Assembly: GCA_035610835.1 (NCBI GenBank)
Contig: CM069444.1
Location: 434,001 to 498,000 of the forward strand
Reading direction: 5' to 3'
Length of the DNA stretch: 64,000 nt
DNA from: Ophiura sarsii
Taxonomy: Eukaryota; Echinodermata; Ophiuroidea; Amphilepidida; Ophiuridae
A model generated the notes under the pieces. It was not told the origin of the DNA, did no database searches, and was given only the letters and a program-made list of their open reading frames with translations. Both the position numbers and the translations under genes were made by a program. Below are positions 1-9,957 of the stretch, one piece after another (the stretch's first letter is position 1; each line of letters opens with the position of its first letter).

Positions 1-628
1 TTAAATTTGTTTTTTGAAGTCCAACGGGGTCCTGAAAAATGCCATGGGACCTCTCACATTTTTGATCCAGTGCTATCCCTGCCATAGAGGAACGGTTACA
101 GTTCTTCAGGAAGCATGGGTTATGTTTTGGCTGCATGACTGTCACGTGTAAGATGGAATGAGTACAGTGTGGCATGTTAACTAGGCTGTTATGTTGAATT
201 CGTATTCAAGAAGATAATAAAAATTCCATTGAAATGGAAAGTTGGCGGTCAAAAGGAAATTGCGATATAAGGCAAATAGAAAGAGCAAAAATAGCAACAT
301 TTGTAAATACGGCTTTAAATGTATCCATTCATATTGAGTTGGGTGGGGGTAGAATTTTTTTTTTTTTTTTTTACTCATCAGGGGGTGATTTTTTTTTTGT
401 TGCCTGCATAGAGGGTGAATAACATCTGGACAGTTGGAGATTTCTCTTTAGTCAAACAAGATAAGCTATTATGTCTCTCTGTTGGGAGTCTAATAACAGC
501 TCTCTGATTGAATCATCAAGGCTAAACAAATATAGCTTTGACTCCATCACAGACTGCAGGACTGTTAAAATAAACTGCATAGGTACATGTAATTTACAAA
601 GACTGCAAAATAATTTAGACAATTTTCC
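1..628. other. No gene recognised
   Basis: Only short AT-rich open frames with no recognisable protein similarity. There are T-runs at about 355-372 and 390-398. Nothing supports a gene or a defined repeat. Confidence 0.5.
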
Positions 629-1260
629 ATATGAAGAGGTATTTTGCAAAAGGGCTATGGTGCATTTTTTCAAAAAATGAGTTTGATATAGAAATGTATA
701 GGGAAAAATCATATGTTTCAAGGAAACAAAGTAATTTTTTTCAAAAAGACCTACATCTCATTGTAAACAGCCATTGAAATTGTTGTTTTGTTGCAAAAGG
801 GCCTGTATCCAGAATTAAATCGGGATACAGGCCCTTTTGCAACAAAACAACTTCAATGGCTGTTTACAATGAGATGTAGGTATTTTTGAAAAAAATGACT
901 TTATTTCCTTGAAACATATGATTGTGACTTATACATTTCAATATCAAACTTATTTATTTGAAATGATTAAAATAAATGATTTTTTGTGTGTGGTATTTTT
1001 TCTTTATGTACAAACAGATGGAGTTTTGTTGCAAAAGGGCCTACATCCAAATTTTCAAAAAATGTAAACATGATTTAAAAATAAAATAAAACTAGCACAT
1101 TTAAAATTTATTTCAATTTCAATTAGTATGTAGTGCACCTCTTTCATAATCCATTCAGTTTTTCAATTGCTCAACTTGAATATTTAGAAACAGTTTTTTG
1201 ACTTTTTCTCAATAAGAGCCAAAGTGGATGTAGGCCCTTTTGCAAAATACCTCTTCATAT
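629..1260. repeat. Foldback/MITE-like element with 27-bp terminal inverted repeats
   Basis: Positions 629-655 and 1234-1260 are perfect inverted copies of a sequence starting ATATGAAGAGGTATTTTGCA. Inside lies a second, longer palindrome: about 679-790 pairs with about 828-953 around a loop of roughly 12 bases near 812-823. The word GCAAAAGGGCC recurs in both orientations, including near 793, 830 and 1030. There is no coding capacity. The family is unknown, and the nested palindrome suggests one element inserted into, or duplicated within, another. Confidence 0.75.
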
Positions 1261-2327
1261 ACTAAAAACAAAATGGCAGCCTCCATGTATATGTGTAGAA
1301 AGACCTAAATGTCCAAGAATATGCAATCTGATGCTATAAGGTTGGCGGTTGCCCCGCCAACCAAAAAGACAAGTAAATACATTTCACAATTTATTGATCA
1401 TGATTATATTTCATGAACCAATAATGACAATAACAATAATATATACAATAACAATACACAATGATTCATATAACCAGATTAATCATACATACAGTAAGCC
1501 CCATGTATGAGTATGATTAATATTCTTTAGCAAATTGATCAAATAAATACACCCAGTTATACCAATGAATTTCTAGTACAGGGATATTTATGTGCGCCAA
1601 GTCGTTTGAAGCTATGTGTGTTTCGAACCAAGATAAAGAACGTGTAGTATTTAGCCCTGTCATGAAATAACTCAACAACAAGTCATCAATAATATTCACT
1701 CTCGTTCCCTGAACGATTGCATTTATTAGTATCGATCTGAACAATACAGGGTGGTCCAAAAAAAAACTATACCCAACTTTGGAGGCCATTTTTTTCCTAG
1801 ATGATAAAATATTTTAGTAATTTGGGTTGCATATTATTAAAGCATATATCGTTGAGCATTATTGGTGAAAATAGGGAAGATATTACATTAATATTTTTTG
1901 AGATATTGCTATTTTTAGCGAGTATGTGTAAAAATGGCTTTTCCACGGGAGCTGTCAATGCATCAACATGCTTGAATATGATATGACACAATAATGTAAT
2001 GACGCGATAGTCTTTTGACAAATGTTTTTTGCGAAAGCTTCAAATATTCTTGAAATATTGAAAAGAAGCTAGCTATATACACAGTTCTGACTGCAAAGCG
2101 TCATAGAACTTGAGTCAAATGTCTATGTACATCTGACAGTAGTGCGGGGGGGGGGGGGTCAAAAAGGTTTTTCACCCTGTTAAGGGGTCAGAAAAGTTTG
2201 TCAATTTGTAAAGGGGGGTCAAAAAAGTTTAGACACCGACAAATTCTTTTTGGCCAACCCCCCGCCCCCAAAGTATTTCTGAACACTCCCTAATCATGGG
2301 TCGATGTGAATGTCTCATATAATGGCT
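1261..2327. other. Intergenic region; mariner-like terminus near 1748
   Basis: No recognisable gene. A 90-codon minus-strand open frame (1517-1789) matches no family I know and overlaps a repeat end. At about 1748 the sequence TACAGGGTGGTCCAAAAAAA resembles the TA-CAGGGTG termini of mariner-like elements elsewhere in this window, but I found no partner terminus. A G-run lies at about 2144-2158. Confidence 0.4.
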
Positions 2328-2441
2328 TCAGTATTCCATTTTGTGCCCACTCCATGACATCACACAGCCATTTTCTCCCTCCCCCACCTTAGCCATCATA
2401 TCTCGTAGACCGCTGACGCATTGGTTTGGGGTGGTGCGCGC

Positions 2442-2923
2442 CTAAGGCTGGGTTCACATAGGAGTATACTATTCGGGTATACGGTGCACGTTTTGCAGGG
2501 CACGCGTATAGCTTAAATCGAACAATGTAATTTCAATATACCGGGTCACATAAGAGGGCACTATTCGAAAAGGCCGTATACCTGCGTATAGTGTAGTATA
2601 GTATAGTATACCGGGAATCGTGCGTGTTCGATTTTCGTGCACCGTATACCGGCCCGTTTGGAGGAAGCAGCTGCAATTCGTGTGTACAGGCGTTCTGAAT
2701 TTCCCCAATCACGATTTATAAACAATGTATTGCGTAGAATAGGGTAAGTTAGAAAAATAGGACTCCTTTGTACTCATTTTATTGCAATTTAATAGACCGA
2801 GTAGGGCTCGCGTGCTATCCTATGTGACTCGCCGTGCCCGTATAGCGTATACCGAATACCGTATACCGTATACCGTATACCGTATACCGTATACCGTATA
2901 CTTCTATGTGAACCCAGCCTTAG
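2442..2923. mobile_element. 482-bp MITE inserted in the SDR last exon
   Basis: The terminal inverted repeats begin CTAAGGCTGGGTTCACATAG at 2442 and are mirrored at 2904-2923. The interior has no coding capacity but holds a 7-bp microsatellite (unit ATACCGT) at about 2846-2900 and GTATACC-rich stretches on the left. Coding sequence of the same gene, in the same frame, abuts both ends, so the boundaries are well defined. No clear target-site duplication is visible. The superfamily is uncertain. Confidence 0.85.
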
Positions 2924-3029
2924 GGCCTCCCGTATCCGTGCTAACCCAACCAGGATCCATGGCGATGGCAAGGATGTTGTCTGACGCTAAATCTACGCTC
3001 ATGGATTTGGTGATCATGTTCAGTGCAGC
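2904..3029 (-). CDS. SDR gene exon 5, proximal part ending in MITE-derived stop
   Basis: The acceptor is CCTCACAG. The exon continues the active-site helix (AALNMITKSMSVDLA) and PGWVSTDTGGP. The frame then runs into the MITE terminal repeat, adding KAGFT and a TAG stop at 2906-2904. The family's remaining C-terminal codons lie beyond the MITE at 2441-2328. Confidence 0.8.
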   Translation of the reverse strand, partial: AALNMITKSMSVDLASDNILAIAMDPGWVSTDTGGPKAGFT

Positions 3030-4144
3030 CTGTGAGGAATAAATAAGAAACCGTAAAAAGTGTAATTGTCATGCGATATATTTTTCTTCCTTTTCCCCAT
3101 ATTTGAACTATTTCACTTGTTTTGAATTTGTGATTTGAAAGATTATTATTTATATTTATACATAACATAAGGCGTCGAGAAAGAAAAAAAACCTGTTCTA
3201 AGGACAAAGCAGACCTCTCAGCAGGTTGGGTCGGTCAGGCTTTCCCCCTATTCTTTTCCTTTCAAAATGACCATATAAACAGAAATATCTGTAAAAATAT
3301 TGCCATAATTTGACATGCCAAAATAATTATTTGGGTCGGTATTCATTCGCACATAAAAGTTGTTTCACCGATATTTTTAAAAATGGTCCCAGTTCAAATT
3401 GTCAAGTTTAGGGCATTAAAGTTTTAGTTTTGTTAACAAATCAAAATGTAGTTTAACTCTTTATTTTCATGAATATTGGTGGGATACCAGATGTATATAT
3501 AAAGATCAGAAATAAGAATTTGTATGAATTTCACTTAGGCCTATAAGACCTTGTTCCACATTTGTACTCTTCAAATTAGCTACTGCCTTATTGTACCTTT
3601 ACTAATGTCTGGGCACATATTTCACTACTCTGTCATTTTCCTCTATATCTCAAAAGATTAGAGCATGTACTATAGTAGATTCACAAACTCTGGCGTATCG
3701 GTTTCGATTGGGGCGGTTGGGGTTGACTTCGTTTTTTGACGCCATTTTGAGTCGGCGAGGACAACCAGGCACTACTATAATAGGCCTATAGGTTACCGTA
3801 AATTAGTAGTGCCGTAAAGGTCGCTGCTATTATTTTTGTGGGGTAGAGTTCGCCTGTTTGCCTGCCATATAAGTATAGAGAGTGTTATTATACGAGGGTC
3901 ATTCAATAAGTTCTACCTCCTCACTCATAACATTGTTAATATGAATGTCAGCCTTATGATATTTGTCATGATTATAGCTCTGAATCACAGCTACACATAG
4001 TAAATGATAACTGATATCCGTTTTACTTTTGTTATGATGCAATCAAATCCAGTGAGAGATTTTGGACAACGGACACGGAAAATTGCACTAACGATAAATA
4101 TATGTTTTTTAGGTTTTCTCTCCGTATTGTATGATTAGAACATG
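3030..4144. other. SDR last intron, proximal part
   Basis: Intronic sequence without recognisable genes. At about 3893-3917 TACGAGGGTCATTCAATAAG resembles a mariner transposon terminus, but no transposase or second end was found nearby. Confidence 0.4.
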
Positions 4145-5140
4145 TAGTCTGGTCGCCGATTTTTTCAACATTGATAGGTTTCAAATTTATTTACAGATAG
4201 CCTTGTCGCCGGTTTTTCCAACATTGATAGGTTTCAAATTTATTTACAGATAGTCTTGTTGCCGGTTTTTCCAACATTGATTGGTTTCAAATTTCTTTAC
4301 AGATAGTCTTGTCGCCAGTTTTCGCAACATTGATAGGTGTCAAATTTATTTACAGATAGTCTTGTCGCCTGTTTTTCCAACATTGATAGGTTTCAAATTT
4401 ATTTACAGATAGTCTTGTTGCCGGTTTTTCCAACATTGATTGGTTTCAAATTTCTTTACAGATAGTCTTGTCGCCAGTTTTCGCAACATTGATCGGTGTC
4501 AAATTTATTTATAGATAGTCTTGTCGCCTGTTTTTCCAACATTGATAGGTTTCAAATTTATTTACAGATAGTCTTGTTGCCGGTTTTTCCAACATTGATT
4601 GGTTTCAAATTTCTTTACAGATAGTCTTGTCGCCAGTTTTCGCAACATTGATAGGTGTCAAATTTATTTACAGATAGTCTTGTCGCCTGTTTTTCCAACA
4701 TTGATAGGTTTCAAATTTATTTACAGATAGTCTTGTTGCCGGTTTTTCCAACATTGATTGGTTTCAAATTTCTTTACAGATAGTCTTGTCGCCAGTTTTC
4801 GCAACATTGATAGGTGTCAAATTTATTTACAGATAGTCTTGTCGCCGGTTTTTCCAACATTGATTGGTTTCAAATTTATTTACAGATAGTCTTGTCGCCA
4901 GTTTTCGCAACATTGATAGGTGTCAAATTTATTTACAGATAGTCTTGTCGCCGGTTTTTCCAACATTGATTGGTTTCAAATTTATTTACAGCTAGTCTTG
5001 TCGGCGGTTTTTCCAACATTAATAGGTATCAAATTTATTTACAGATAGTCTTGTCGCCGGTTTTTCCAGCATTGATCGGTTTCAAATATATGAGATGTCT
5101 TGTCGCCGGTTTTCCAGTGTTGATAGGTTTACTTCAAACA
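4145..5140. repeat. 54-bp minisatellite with a three-monomer higher-order pattern
   Basis: About 18-19 tandem copies of a 54-bp unit containing AGATAGTCTTGTCGCC and CAACATTGATAGG. Three monomer variants (reading GTTGCCGG, GTCGCCAG and GTCGCCTG) alternate in the same order through the centre, giving a 162-bp higher-order repeat present about four times. Outer monomers are less ordered, and the array ends within about 20 bp of the exon 4 splice donor at 5157. Confidence 0.9.
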
Positions 5141-5157
5141 AACAATAGATCTCTCAC

Positions 5158-5307
5158 CTTGGCTGCTCTTAATGCATATATACCGCCACTTTTGTTGTCA
5201 CTAATCAACCCTAAACCAGACGACATATTGAGTATTGCGGCACGAGAACAACTGAATCCCAGATCTGGGTTAGCAGCTGATGCTATCTTGAGAAGAGGAT
5301 AAAATCT
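5158..5307 (-). CDS. SDR gene exon 4 (active-site region)
   Basis: A 150-nt, phase-0 exon from a CTTTCAG acceptor to a GTGAGA donor. It encodes the strand ending NMSSGLG and then GGIYALRAAK. Relatives normally read Y-P-Y-R-x-S-K here, and the second Tyr is the catalytic one. In this copy that position is Leu (TTA), while the Lys is kept. This would be expected to impair catalysis. Confidence 0.8.
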
Positions 5308-5766
5308 CTGAAAGGTTTGGGGAAAATATAACAAAAATATAGATTATAATTTTAATTAAATAGATTATATAATCACTTTGATTATAGTAGGTCTTGTCCC
5401 TTTTGCATGTTTTGTGGCTGGTTAATTACTATTTTGGGCCATTTTTTGGCCTAAAACCAATTCTCTCTGTCTCAACTTCCTGCCACTACTAAAATGGTGA
5501 CCCCCCCCCCCCCCCCCCCCTGCTGAGATTAAAGGTATCAAACAAGCAAATATAAAATACACCACCCCTTTCCCTGAATTTCGAGATCGATAGATATAGA
5601 AAATAATAACCATTTATGCAGCAATTCACAACAAACAGTGCTTGATTGACAATGGACAATGTTCTCTGTTTCCCATAGCACACTACATGTTCACCTGGAT
5701 CTAAACATGGATTTTGCTATAATTATATTTTGCTAATAAACATAAATTCATCATGTGGGTAAATCG

Positions 5767-6056
5767 ATATGAGTAAATAATGTCATCTTAACTCCACACT
5801 TGAATATGGATTAATTTCTGAAAAGAAACTCTTCCTAGCTTCGTGGATTAGAAGATGTTAGAGGGTAGGATTGAATTGAAGGCCTATACATGTAGATGTT
5901 ATCGTCGTTCTTCCCCATGACTCATTAGCTCAGTTGGTAAGAGCTCTGGTCTAGCGATCCAGAGGTCCCAGGTTCAAATCCTGGATGGTCAGTGAAATGT
6001 TTTCACTGGACATCATTTAAAATGTGTGGAGTTAAGATGAAATTATTTACTCATAT
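5767..6056. repeat. Inverted-repeat element carrying a tRNA-like sequence
   Basis: Positions 5767-5799 and 6024-6056 are near-perfect inverted copies (33 bp, starting ATATGAGTAAATAATGTCAT). The tRNA-like sequence at 5919-5991 lies between them. No protein is encoded. It could be a tRNA captured by a MITE or a SINE with inverted flanks. Confidence 0.7.
5919..5991 (+). tRNA. tRNA-Ala(AGC)-like sequence, probably a pseudogene
   Basis: Box A (TAGCTCAGTTGG) and box B (GGTTCAAATCC) are intact. The D arm pairs GCTC/GAGC and the T arm pairs CCAGG/CCTGG with a 7-base loop. The anticodon loop CTAGCGA would give AGC (Ala). The anticodon stem has a T-T mismatch at its inner pair, and the acceptor stem pairs for only about four bases. 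Loss of acceptor pairing plus the position inside an inverted-repeat element argues for a tRNA-derived relic. A covariance-model score would decide. Confidence 0.5.
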
Positions 6057-6263
6057 ATTTTGATAGTTTGGAGTGTTTCCCGTATAAAATCCGACATACG
6101 GATTTCCTTTAAAAACAAATAATTAATTATTAAAAAAAGCATGAAATAAATTCTGTTTTCCGGTAATACTAGAAAGTTAGGGTTCTACTCTAGTGTTTTG
6201 TGATGGCGCCTATAGAATGACTAGAACCATGTCGAGATAAGAGGGAGCTATTGCTATACTAAC

Positions 6264-6454
6264 CTGTGATATCATCATCGGACCGACAGTGTTGACATCA
6301 TAAAGGTGTCTCATGGTTTCGGCTGTTACTTTGTGAAATGCGCCAGCGCCAGAGTCTGTTCCAGCGTTATTAACCAGCACATTGAGGCCTTGTTCCCCTA
6401 CCAAATCCTTTACCATGCTGACAGCTGCTTCGTAAGACGATTCATCTCCGACAT
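6264..6454 (-). CDS. SDR gene exon 3 (NNAG motif)
   Basis: A 191-nt exon from a TTTTCAG acceptor to a GTTAGT donor. It begins DVGDESSYEAAV and contains LNVLVNNAGT, the SDR NNAG motif, followed by a VNTVGPMM helix typical of the C-factor-like group. Confidence 0.85.
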
Positions 6455-6609
6455 CTGAAAATACCCAAAAGCAACAAAAAATCAAATGAGGCCGAGAAAA
6501 GAACCACAAAAATTAAGTTTTGGGATTGGTGAACGCTGAACGGTACACAAGAAAACATCAATTTAAGGTGTTTTTTAACGGGTTTGTTGTGGCTTCATGC
6601 TATAATATA

Positions 6610-6780
6610 TTGGCCATCTCGAGACAGTGACGTAACTGAACAGGCGCAGCTTTTACGCAAGCGTGTGTATTTTCCGCCTTTCAACGCTCGTGTTTGTACG
6701 CCAGCGCCGCGAGTATGCGCGCGGGTTATGTGATGCAATTAGTAGAATACGCGGTTACGTCACTGTCTCGAGATGGCCAA
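6610..6780. repeat. 171-bp MITE with perfect 27-bp inverted repeats
   Basis: TTGGCCATCTCGAGACAGTG begins at 6610, and its full 27-bp inverted copy ends at 6780. The interior is GC-rich and non-coding. It lies in SDR intron 2, just upstream (minus-strand sense) of exon 3. Confidence 0.85.
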
Positions 6781-7017
6781 ACAGAGTATAGTTAAAATCT
6801 ATGAAATGAACAGGTCCGGGATGCGATGTTCGTTACCGTAAACAACATTTGATACCTGACTGAGTAAAGCGCATAAAGCACATGTACATTGTACAGCAAT
6901 ACATTTACACAGTGAGTGTGTACGGTTAATAAATTCGCGTCCGGGATATCTCATTGGCTAGTATTTTGCTAAATCAGCATCTGTTGGTAACGTAAATCAT
7001 CAATGCCTCTAGAAGAG

Positions 7018-7150
7018 ATAAATGTGATGTGATGTGATGTGGTGTGATGTGATGTGAGGGTACTATAATTTATACTACACCATCTTACCATTCTAAATGT
7101 GATGTGATGTGAGGGTACTATGATTTATACTAGACCATCTTACCATTCTA
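7018..7150. repeat. (GATGT)n microsatellite and a ~70-bp tandem duplication
   Basis: GATGT repeats at about 7021-7058 run into a segment GAGGGTACTAT...CATTCTAA that recurs immediately as a second copy ending near 7150 with few differences. Confidence 0.8.
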
Positions 7151-7701
7151 ATTTTTAAAATTCATACGCTCTACTCAAATTTTCACAATATACCAAACAC
7201 TTTTAAGGGTTGACACCATGGGGTCAAAGGTCGTGTAGGGTCCATTAGAGTTCAATCAGAGTAGTACACCCTATAACTTAAGCATATCAAGTCTCCCTTA
7301 CCCAAAGATTATTGTTACCAAGTTGGTTGAGGTTGAAATCTGACTTTTATATATGAGAGCACTGAATAACAGGCCGAACCTAACCTAAAAGGCTAACCAA
7401 AAGGGAACACACAAACCCCAACACAAACACCCCGATGCACCCCCCCCCCCCCCCCCGATAATACCCCCCTCCGACTTTTAGCAGGGATAACAAAGAAGCC
7501 AAACAAAAAATAAAGCTATGAAGTTCAATGGAAACTGTCTGAATTTCCAGGCGATGAATGAAACAATCCATAACATTTGAGTGTGACTGATTTTTTAAAC
7601 AACAAAAATCCGCCCACCCCATAAATAAATAAATTTAAAAAGTAAATGATCAAATAAAATAAACACATAAATAGATACATATTTCACCAATTTAATTTTA
7701 C

Positions 7702-7753
7702 CTATTTTCAAAATTATAACATTCTGATGCTTCTTGGCGATTTCCTTGAGATC
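7702..7753 (-). CDS. SDR gene exon 2
   Basis: A 52-nt exon between a TTTTTTCAG acceptor and a GTAAAA donor. It encodes DLKEIAKKHQNVIILKI, the helix and strand leading to the adenine-binding Asp region of SDRs, and leaves phase 1 for exon 3. It was identified because it joins exons 1 and 3 in frame. Confidence 0.8.
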
Positions 7754-9825
7754 CTGAAAAAAATAAAATCCAAAGATAGATCATTTAAACAGTGATAAAA
7801 ATGACTTAGTTACCAGTGCGAATGATGAGACTGATGAGAGTGTTGGATTGAAATCTAGATACAGGTTATTTTAAATGAGAGACAATATGGGATGATATGA
7901 GGGCAATATGTCCAAATAAAATGAGTAAAATATGGACTTCTGGTAAACATGGGTTCATTTTCCCATGGTTGATTTTCATTTTGCTAGACCCCCCCCCCCC
8001 CCCCCCCCCACCCCCTAAGATCGATCAATAGACAAACAAATAAATCAATAAGGCAACGAAAGAAAGAGAAACCCTGTTCTACGGGCAAACCTTACATTTG
8101 GGATTGTAACTTCGTCAATAATCAACCATTCTTTATAGCGTCAATATCTCAAATTAAAGGGACAAAATTTTTCAACAACTTTATAACATTATATATTTAT
8201 GTTGGAGTTATAACTTACGAAGTTATCAGCAAATTTATTCCCTGGCCAGTTACTTATTGTGTTTATATATTTGGAAAGCTTTGTAATCCCAGGATTGTAA
8301 ATATTGTAATTAGAATCTCAAGCAGAAAATAGTAATATTTCGGGAATTAAGTCTTAAACAAAATTACCCAAGGGTATTTCACATTACTGATGTGATAATA
8401 CAACTATTTGCTCAAGTAAACTTATTCATCTCAAGCAGAAAATAGTAATATTTCGGGAATTAAGGTAAAATTTCAATCTTAAAAAATTGCCCAAAGGGTA
8501 TTTCACGCCCAAAAGGTATTTCACATTACTGATCATAGAGCCTGGAGGGCACCCTTTAGGCCTATTTGTAAAGTTGTGCACCATCATCATGACTTGCAGA
8601 ATTTGTTGACTGCCTGCAAGTCATGATTCTGTGTGTAAGCCTTTTCCTATCTATGGTAACCTATGAGGAAAAACTATCCCCAGGGGGTCATTATGACGTC
8701 ATGCGTGGGATGTTTCACATTACTGATTACCCTTTATTTGTAAAGTTGTGCACCATCATCATGACTTGCAGAATTTGTTGACTGCCAATATCTGCAAAAT
8801 CCGCCGCTGATTAGTATACACTTCAGATAAGCCTGAGCCCTGATCAATATCATTGTTAATTGCGTGTATTCTGCCAAGCTTTTTGTCGCCTAAGGCTGAG
8901 TGTCTGTTCATAAATACCATGGTGGTGATATTGGCATGGCAAATATGGAAGGGGCTGGTGGTCAGAGAAAAAAAGGGGGTGTGGAATGATTCATAAAATA
9001 GTCCATAAATAGGCACATTATGTTTGGCTATGGAAACAATAACAATACAAAGGGCATCCTTTTTGAATGAATGGGCCAGATATATATAAGAGTGAACAAT
9101 TGCTGATCATATAGCCTAGAGGGCACCCTTTATTTGTAAAGTTGTGCACCATCATCATGACTTGCAGAATTTGTTGACTGCCTCCAAGTCATGAAGCCTT
9201 TTCCTATGGTAACCTATGGGGAAAAAACTATCCCCGGGATTACCCCCTTTTAAATCCAGAGTTGTAAAGATTCGGTATCTGGGGTGTATTCCCATGCCTA
9301 CTACACACAAACAATTGGACATCATGATAATGATGAAAGTAAAGTTTAAATAGTTTAGAATTAGCACAGTACAGATAGTTTTCTATGGGATAAGCCATGA
9401 CTCAACACATTTTTACTGTAAAAGTGGACATTTTCGCGCATCTATTTTTCGTGCTTTGCACTTTTTGAACAGTTATGCTTGTTTTTATTTTTGCGATTTT
9501 GAGCTGACATAGACCTATACAAAATGAATATATTTGCACATTTTTATTTTCGCACTTGCTGATATAGCGTTACATTTATGTAGTGCGAAAATTAAATGTA
9601 GCGCGAAAATCAATGTAGCGTGAACAATTCCACTTTTAAAGCCCCCTTTTACAGCCTATTTATTAGGTGTTCCTCTTTACTATATAATAATTATTTTAAA
9701 ATAATGTATAAGGCTTGAACAAAATTGAACAGATACGTACATTTAGATACATGAATGGATCATTTAAATCTAAATCAATGGTTTGATCGTGATTCAGCAA
9801 CAACAAGCTTACTTCATTAACTTAC
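7754..9825. other. SDR intron 1 with dispersed short repeats
   Basis: There is no exon beyond those listed. A C-run lies at about 7988-8009. A 36-bp phrase beginning TCTCAAGCAGAAAATAGTAA occurs at about 8317 and 8429. A ~50-bp phrase containing GTTGTGCACCATCATCATGA occurs at about 8573, 8744 and 9140. In the first copy CATGACTTGCAG and CTGCAAGTCATG form a hairpin. A probable MITE spans about 9413-9640, with ends TGTAAAAGTGGAC and CCACTTTTAAAG and several GCGAAAAT words. Confidence 0.55.
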
Positions 9826-9957
9826 ATTTGCCTTGTCTGGATTTCTGCATGCAGCAAAGATAAACCGAGGCGGTGATGATGCTTCAGTTAATTGCTTCAC
9901 AAACTCAAGGCCAAGGCCACGATTAGCCCCCGTTATTAAAATAGATTTGATGGCCAT
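9826..9957 (-). CDS. SDR gene exon 1 (start codon and Rossmann motif)
   Basis: The ATG is at 9957-9955. The 44 codons contain ILITGANRGLGLE, the glycine-rich dinucleotide-binding loop. The exon ends in phase 0 at a GTAAGT donor (9825-9820). It is the first Met before the Rossmann strand and sits at the expected distance from it. Confidence 0.85.

Larger units (their letters stand above)
2328..9957 (-). pseudogene. Short-chain dehydrogenase/reductase gene (C-factor-like), five exons, probably decayed
   Basis: Five exons with GT-AG junctions assemble in frame: 9957-9826, 7753-7702, 6454-6264, 5307-5158 and 3029-2328. The last exon is interrupted by a MITE (2442-2923). The product is an NAD(P)-dependent SDR of the C-factor/CsgA-like group. 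Visible features are an N-terminal Rossmann motif TGANRGLG (residues 9-16), an NNAG motif in exon 3, a serine in NMSSG (exon 4) and PGWVSTDTGG (exon 5). The usual YxxxK catalytic motif reads LRAAK, so Tyr is replaced by Leu, although a Tyr lies two residues earlier. The MITE supplies an in-frame stop after 216 residues. The original C-terminus, 37 codons plus stop, survives in the same frame on the far side at 2441-2328. Without the insertion the length would be about 250 residues, normal for the family. Dehydrogenase activity is doubtful. The family call is firm; the substrate is unknown. Confidence 0.85.

Noticed and set aside
1517..1789. 90-codon minus-strand open frame
   Set aside because: No recognisable domain, splice context or repeat-independent support, and it overlaps a mariner-like end.
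2469..3207. Several 60-90-codon frames around the MITE
   Set aside because: They are frames through MITE sequence and the antisense of SDR exon 5.
3893..4110. Mariner transposase gene
   Set aside because: Only one terminus-like sequence is present; no transposase motif or second terminus could be found.
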